16,346 nt of DNA from JBHJOF01 sp050330055 (GTDB lineage Bacteria; Pseudomonadota; Alphaproteobacteria; Kiloniellales; JAKSDN01). Each line of letters begins with the position of its first letter. Position 1 is the first letter of the stretch. Below, piece by piece: positions 13,687 to 16,346 of the stretch. Where the stretch lies: the NCBI GenBank assembly GCA_050330055.1, contig JBHJOF010000327.1, forward strand, positions 1 to 16,346, read 5' to 3'. The notes beneath the pieces are model-generated. The model had not been told where the DNA came from, ran no database searches, and was given only the letters and a program-made list of their open reading frames with translations. The translations under genes and the position numbers were made by a program.

Positions 13687-14511
13687 ATGCACATCAAAGT
13701 CGGCTATGAGCTGATTTACGAGGTTCCGCAGCCGACGCCCATGATCCTCATGCTGACTATTCATCACGGCAGCGCACCCGACATTGTCGTGCCCGATCAT
13801 CTGGTTACCGACCCGGCCGTGCCGGTCGAGAGCTATCGCGACGGCTTCGGTAACTGGTGTTCCAGGATTGTCGCGCCCACCGGCCGCACCCGGATCTCCA
13901 GCAGCGCGATTGTCCGCTGCAGCGGCGAGCCCGATGTCGCCGCCGCTTCGGCCCGGCAGATTCCCGTCCAGGACCTGCCAGCGGATACCCTGGTCTATCT
14001 TCTGGGCAGCCGCTATTGCGAAACCGACCGCCTGTCGCAGACGGCCTGGGACCTGTTCGGCAAGTCGCCCGCGGGCTGGGCGCGGGTTCAGACCATCTGC
14101 GACTATGTCCATCACGGCGTGACCTTCGACTACGAACACGCGCGGCCGACCAAGTCGGCCTTCGACGTCTTCCAGGAGCGCAGCGGCGTATGCCGCGACT
14201 TCGCGCACTTGGCCGTTGCGTTCTGCCGCTGCATGAACATTCCGGCCCGCTACTGCACGGGCTATCTCGGCGATATCCGCGTTCCGCCGCCCTATGGCCC
14301 GATGGATTTCGCGGCCTGGTTCGAGGCCTATCTCGACGGTCAGTGGTACACCTTCGATCCCCGCAACAACACGCCGCGCGTCGGCCGGATCCTGATCGCG
14401 CGGGGCCGCGACGCGGCCGACGTGCCCATCAGCAATACCTTCGGCCCCAACGAGCTGGTCGGGTTCAGGGTCTGGGCGGACGAGGTCGCCGACGGGGTGG
14501 CACCGGATTGA
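13687..14511 (+). CDS. Transglutaminase-like protein lacking the usual catalytic His
   Basis: This is a transglutaminase-fold (papain-like) protein of 274 residues with no signal peptide, so probably cytosolic. The N-terminal part (residues 1-100) matches the beta-rich domain found in bacterial transglutaminase-like proteins. The core domain has the nucleophile motif SGVCRDFAHLAVAFCR with Cys169, and the third-residue motif WYTFDPRNN with Asp224. The position that is normally His (in D-x-H-A-W) is Ala209 in MDFAAWFEAYL. From memory, relatives in Alphaproteobacteria also vary here (often Ser), so this may mark a subfamily rather than a lesion. Function could be protease, amidase or a non-catalytic binder. 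Start ATG is supported by the purine-rich AGGAAGGA 6 nt upstream. It is divergent from the ExoD-like gene; a small SnoaL-like gene follows 71 bp downstream in the same direction. Confidence 0.87.
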   Translation: MHIKVGYELIYEVPQPTPMILMLTIHHGSAPDIVVPDHLVTDPAVPVESYRDGFGNWCSRIVAPTGRTRISSSAIVRCSGEPDVAAASARQIPVQDLPADTLVYLLGSRYCETDRLSQTAWDLFGKSPAGWARVQTICDYVHHGVTFDYEHARPTKSAFDVFQERSGVCRDFAHLAVAFCRCMNIPARYCTGYLGDIRVPPPYGPMDFAAWFEAYLDGQWYTFDPRNNTPRVGRILIARGRDAADVPISNTFGPNELVGFRVWADEVADGVAPD

Positions 14512-14582
14512 AACTCGACCGTCTGCAAGCTGAAGCAGGCGTTAGCGGAGACTCCCTGTCCGAGCCACATGGGAAACGACGG

Positions 14583-14954
14583 ATGATGATGAGTGCGGAA
14601 CACAAGATTCGGAGGCTTGAGGAACGACTGCTTGATCCGCGTGTTCGCCGAACACCTGAGGAAGTATCGGCTCTCCTCGCTGATGGGTTCGTCGAGATTG
14701 GCCGCTCTGGCCGTCTCTATTCCAGGCAAGAGATCATGGCTGCCCTGCTCGAGGAAACGCCGATTAGCAGATCAATCGAGGACTTTTCAGCGCGAGAGCT
14801 AGCACCGACAGTCGCCTTGGCTACCTATCGCGTGATACGGCAGGGGCCCGAAGGCGAACCAAGCCAATCGAGGCGCAGCTCAATCTGGAGGCAGACGCAC
14901 CGTGGGTGGCAGATGATATTCCACCAGGGCACACCCCTGAACTCATCGCCGTAA
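14583..14954 (+). CDS. SnoaL-like / DUF4440 (NTF2-fold) small protein
   Basis: This 123-residue soluble protein resembles DUF4440 members of the NTF2-like superfamily, small cone-shaped folds used as enzymes or ligand-binding domains. Supporting pattern: an N-terminal helix RRLEERLLDPRVRRTPEEVSALLADGF, then VEIGRSGRLYSRQEIMAAL, then three predicted strands (FSARELAPTVALATYRVIR, SRRSSIWRQ, GWQMIFHQGTPL). The RSSIWRQ and WQMIFHQGTP elements are typical of the DUF4440 C-terminus. Three consecutive ATG codons (14583, 14586, 14589) make the exact start uncertain; a weak GGGA lies 8 nt before the first. It sits between the transglutaminase and hydrolase genes on the same strand. A 25-bp gap to the hydrolase contains that gene's own -10-like element. 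No specific function can be assigned. Confidence 0.75.
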   Translation: MMMSAEHKIRRLEERLLDPRVRRTPEEVSALLADGFVEIGRSGRLYSRQEIMAALLEETPISRSIEDFSARELAPTVALATYRVIRQGPEGEPSQSRRSSIWRQTHRGWQMIFHQGTPLNSSP

Positions 14955-14965
14955 GCAGCTCGCGT

Positions 14966-14973
14966 GCTATGGT
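14966..14973 (+). promoter_or_regulatory. Extended -10 element suggesting a leaderless hydrolase mRNA
   Basis: GCTATGGT preceded by T reads TGC-TATGGT, hexamer 14968-14973. A start point about 7 nt downstream coincides with the ATG at 14980. No Shine-Dalgarno lies in TCTCGCC before the ATG. No convincing -35 is present, so the call depends on the extended -10 form. Confidence 0.35.
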
Positions 14974-14979
14974 CTCGCC

Positions 14980-15978
14980 ATGCGCCGCACGCGTTTTCTT
15001 CGCTGGTCCCTCGGCATCCTCGGCGGCCTGGTCGCCCTGCTGCTCTGCGTCGCCGTAGCGCTTACCCTCTGGCTGCGGCCGGCGCCCATGGGCAGCGGCG
15101 CGCTCGCCTACAATGACGCGGTGCTGCTGCCGGCCGGTCCCGCCGCCTCGCCCGACCGCGAGCGCTGGTCGCTCGAGATGGCGGCGGCCGAAGGCAGCGG
15201 GCTGCCGCCGCTCAGGGCGCTGATCGAGCGGCCCTGCCGCGACGAAAATGGGCCGGTGCCGGCGCTGGTGCTGCTGGGCGGGCTGCGCACCGGCGCCGAG
15301 GCGCTCGACCGAGTCGATTTCCCGGGCCAGGCGGTGATCGCCGCGCTCGACTTCCCCTATGACCGTGCCGCGTGGAAGACGGCTTCGGGCTTGGAGCGGG
15401 CGAAGCTCGGCTCCGCCACGCTGCCGGCGACCGTCGAGCAGACGGCGGCACTGCTGCACTGGCTGAGGTCCGCGCCGGGCGTCAATCCCGAGCGCGTGGT
15501 CTACGTCGGGGTCAGCCTGGGCGCGATCCTGGGCCCGGCGGTGTTGGCGCGCCTGCAGGACGCAGGCGGCGGTGTGGCGGCCGGGGCGCTGGCTTACGGC
15601 GGCGCCGATCTGACGCTGCTGCTCGACGCCCTGTTCTCCAAGTGGGTCGGGCCGGGACCGCTGCGCCGCGGCGCGGCGCGCTGGGCCGCCTTCATCTTCG
15701 AGCGCTACGCGCCCGAGCGCCACCTGCCGCGCTTCGCCGGGCCGCTGCTGCTGATCGAGGCCGACGACGACGACATCCTGCCGCACGGCAGCCTGGCGGC
15801 GCTGCGCGCGGCGGCGCCGGCCAACTCCGAGATCCGGGTGCAGGACGGCGTCCACATCGGCGGCTCCGAGCGCCAGATCGTGCAGGACACGGTCGAGAAC
15901 ATCCGCGACTGGCTGCGCGGCCTCGGCCTGTTGCAGGCGGACGAGATCGCCTCGGCGCCGGCCTGCCCGGCCGGCTGA
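14980..15978 (+). CDS. Membrane-anchored alpha/beta hydrolase
   Basis: This is a serine hydrolase of the alpha/beta fold, 332 residues, held in the inner membrane by one N-terminal span. The N-terminus MRRTRFLRW is basic and precedes a hydrophobic stretch at about 11-32 (LGILGGLVALLLCVAVALTLWL). There is no signal-peptidase site of good quality, so the catalytic domain probably faces the periplasm as an anchored protein. The nucleophile elbow is YVGVSLGAILG with Ser179; an acid in the EADDDDILP segment (Asp262-265) and His292 in DGVHIGG complete a plausible triad, matching the dienelactone-hydrolase/prolyl-oligopeptidase order. LLGG near residue 100 could be the oxyanion site. Substrate is unknown; an ester or peptide are both possible. 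It follows the SnoaL-like gene by 25 bp and converges on the EamA transporter gene, with a hairpin covering both stop codons. Confidence 0.85.
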   Translation: MRRTRFLRWSLGILGGLVALLLCVAVALTLWLRPAPMGSGALAYNDAVLLPAGPAASPDRERWSLEMAAAEGSGLPPLRALIERPCRDENGPVPALVLLGGLRTGAEALDRVDFPGQAVIAALDFPYDRAAWKTASGLERAKLGSATLPATVEQTAALLHWLRSAPGVNPERVVYVGVSLGAILGPAVLARLQDAGGGVAAGALAYGGADLTLLLDALFSKWVGPGPLRRGAARWAAFIFERYAPERHLPRFAGPLLLIEADDDDILPHGSLAALRAAAPANSEIRVQDGVHIGGSERQIVQDTVENIRDWLRGLGLLQADEIASAPACPAG

Positions 15979-15999
15979 CGCCGCTCAGCGCGCGGCCGG
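15967..15999. terminator. Hairpin containing the stop codons of two convergent genes
   Basis: CCGGCCG (15967-15973) pairs with CGGCCGG (15993-15999), and GCTGA (15974-15978) pairs with TCAGC (15985-15989), leaving a CGCCGC loop and a 3-nt bulge. The TGA of the hydrolase and the TGA (seen as TCA) of the transporter sit opposite each other in the inner stem. No T run follows on either strand, so it may act as a bidirectional 3'-end stabiliser or Rho-linked terminator rather than a classical intrinsic one. Confidence 0.5.
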
Positions 16000-16346
16000 A
16001 CGCTGGGCCACGGCGACGGCGCCCAGCACCAGGGCGGCGCCGACGAGCTGCTGCGCCGTCAGGCTCTCGCCCAGCAGCAATACCGCCAGGCCGATGGTGG
16101 CGACCGGCTCGAGGTTCATGATCATCGAGGTGCGCAGCGCGCCGATCATCCGCACGCCGGCGAACATGCCGAGGAAGGCGGCGGCGAAGCAGAGGATGGT
16201 GGCGGCGAGCGCGCCCCAGCCGGCGACGCCGGTGGTCGGCAGGGCGAGCGCGCCGCTGGCCAGGATCACGACCGCCCCGACCAGCGTGCCGCAAGTCGAC
16301 ATGTGGAAGCTCAGCGCCATGGTGTTGACGTGCGGCAGGGAGCGCC
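15985..16346 (-). CDS. EamA/DMT-family transporter, C-terminal part (N-terminus beyond window)
   Basis: This is the C-terminal EamA domain of a drug/metabolite transporter superfamily protein; such exporters are normally about 300 residues with ten membrane spans in two repeats. About 120 residues are visible, and the frame runs open off the right edge (RSLPHVNTMALSFHM before the first long span), so the ATG at 16320 is internal. Hydrophobic segments are GTLVGAVVILASGALAL, WGALAATILCFAAAFLGMFAGV, and MIGALRTSMIMNLEPVATIGLAVLLLGE with the typical NLEPVATIGLAVLLLGE block (a common N-EPV-x(n)-GE EamA signature), then LVGAALVLGAVAVAQRPAAR as the last span and tail. It converges on the hydrolase with only 6 bp between stop codons. 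The exported compound cannot be told; amino acids, purines and drugs are all known for the family. Confidence 0.88.
   Translation of the reverse strand, partial: RSLPHVNTMALSFHMSTCGTLVGAVVILASGALALPTTGVAGWGALAATILCFAAAFLGMFAGVRMIGALRTSMIMNLEPVATIGLAVLLLGESLTAQQLVGAALVLGAVAVAQRPAAR

Noticed and set aside
1..16346. Search for CRISPR arrays, tRNA or rRNA genes, transposases, integrases and toxin-antitoxin pairs
   Set aside because: No repeated spacer structure, cloverleaf-like sequence, mobile-element protein or paired small genes were found by reading both strands.

Overview
The window is high-GC bacterial DNA, almost fully coding, with small gaps and mostly operon-like packing. The C4-pathway haem enzyme 5-aminolevulinate synthase (hemA) at the left edge is typical of Alphaproteobacteria. 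Together with the gene families present (polyamine/opine-type ABC transporter, ExoD, family-specific transglutaminase, DMT exporter) it points to a Rhodospirillales- or Rhizobiales-like alphaproteobacterium. That placement is an inference from gene content, not from a marker phylogeny. I see no rRNA, tRNA, CRISPR array, insertion sequence, integrase or phage gene.

Layout. (1) 1-1194: hemA, missing roughly its first 11 codons. (2) 1448-5987: a complete polyamine-family ABC importer in the order ATPase, periplasmic binding protein, permease, permease. The binding-protein gene is bracketed by two strong stem-loops, and the first permease carries a periplasmic insert of about 145 residues. (3) 6050-8815: a self-contained module of TetR regulator, PaaK-type acyl/aryl-CoA ligase and crotonase-fold enoyl-CoA hydratase. 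Both junctions are ATGA start/stop overlaps, and a dyad-symmetric candidate operator lies in the promoter of the regulator. (4) 8859-9743 (minus): a PAPS-dependent sulfotransferase, divergent from (5) 9991-12900: a 969-residue FAD plus Fe-S D-2-hydroxyacid dehydrogenase. (6) 12931-13569 (minus): an ExoD-like membrane protein, divergent from (7) 13687-14511: a transglutaminase-like protein lacking the usual catalytic His. (8) 14583-14954: a SnoaL/DUF4440-like small protein. (9) 14980-15978: a membrane-anchored alpha/beta hydrolase with a possible leaderless transcript. (10) 15985-16346 (minus): the C-terminal part of an EamA/DMT transporter, convergent with the hydrolase across a hairpin that contains both stop codons.

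How the parts may work together. The importer is followed directly by a regulated CoA-ligase/hydratase operon. One reading is uptake of an amine-bearing or aromatic carboxylate, CoA activation, then hydration or retro-aldol cleavage of an enoyl-CoA. The sequence shows the adjacency, the translational coupling and the operator-like dyad. The shared substrate is inference. The remaining genes look like separate transcription units with housekeeping or envelope roles. Nothing here is clearly a new defence or mobile system. The least explained items are the ligase/hydratase module, the permease insert, the RNA structures around the binding-protein gene and the His-less transglutaminase.
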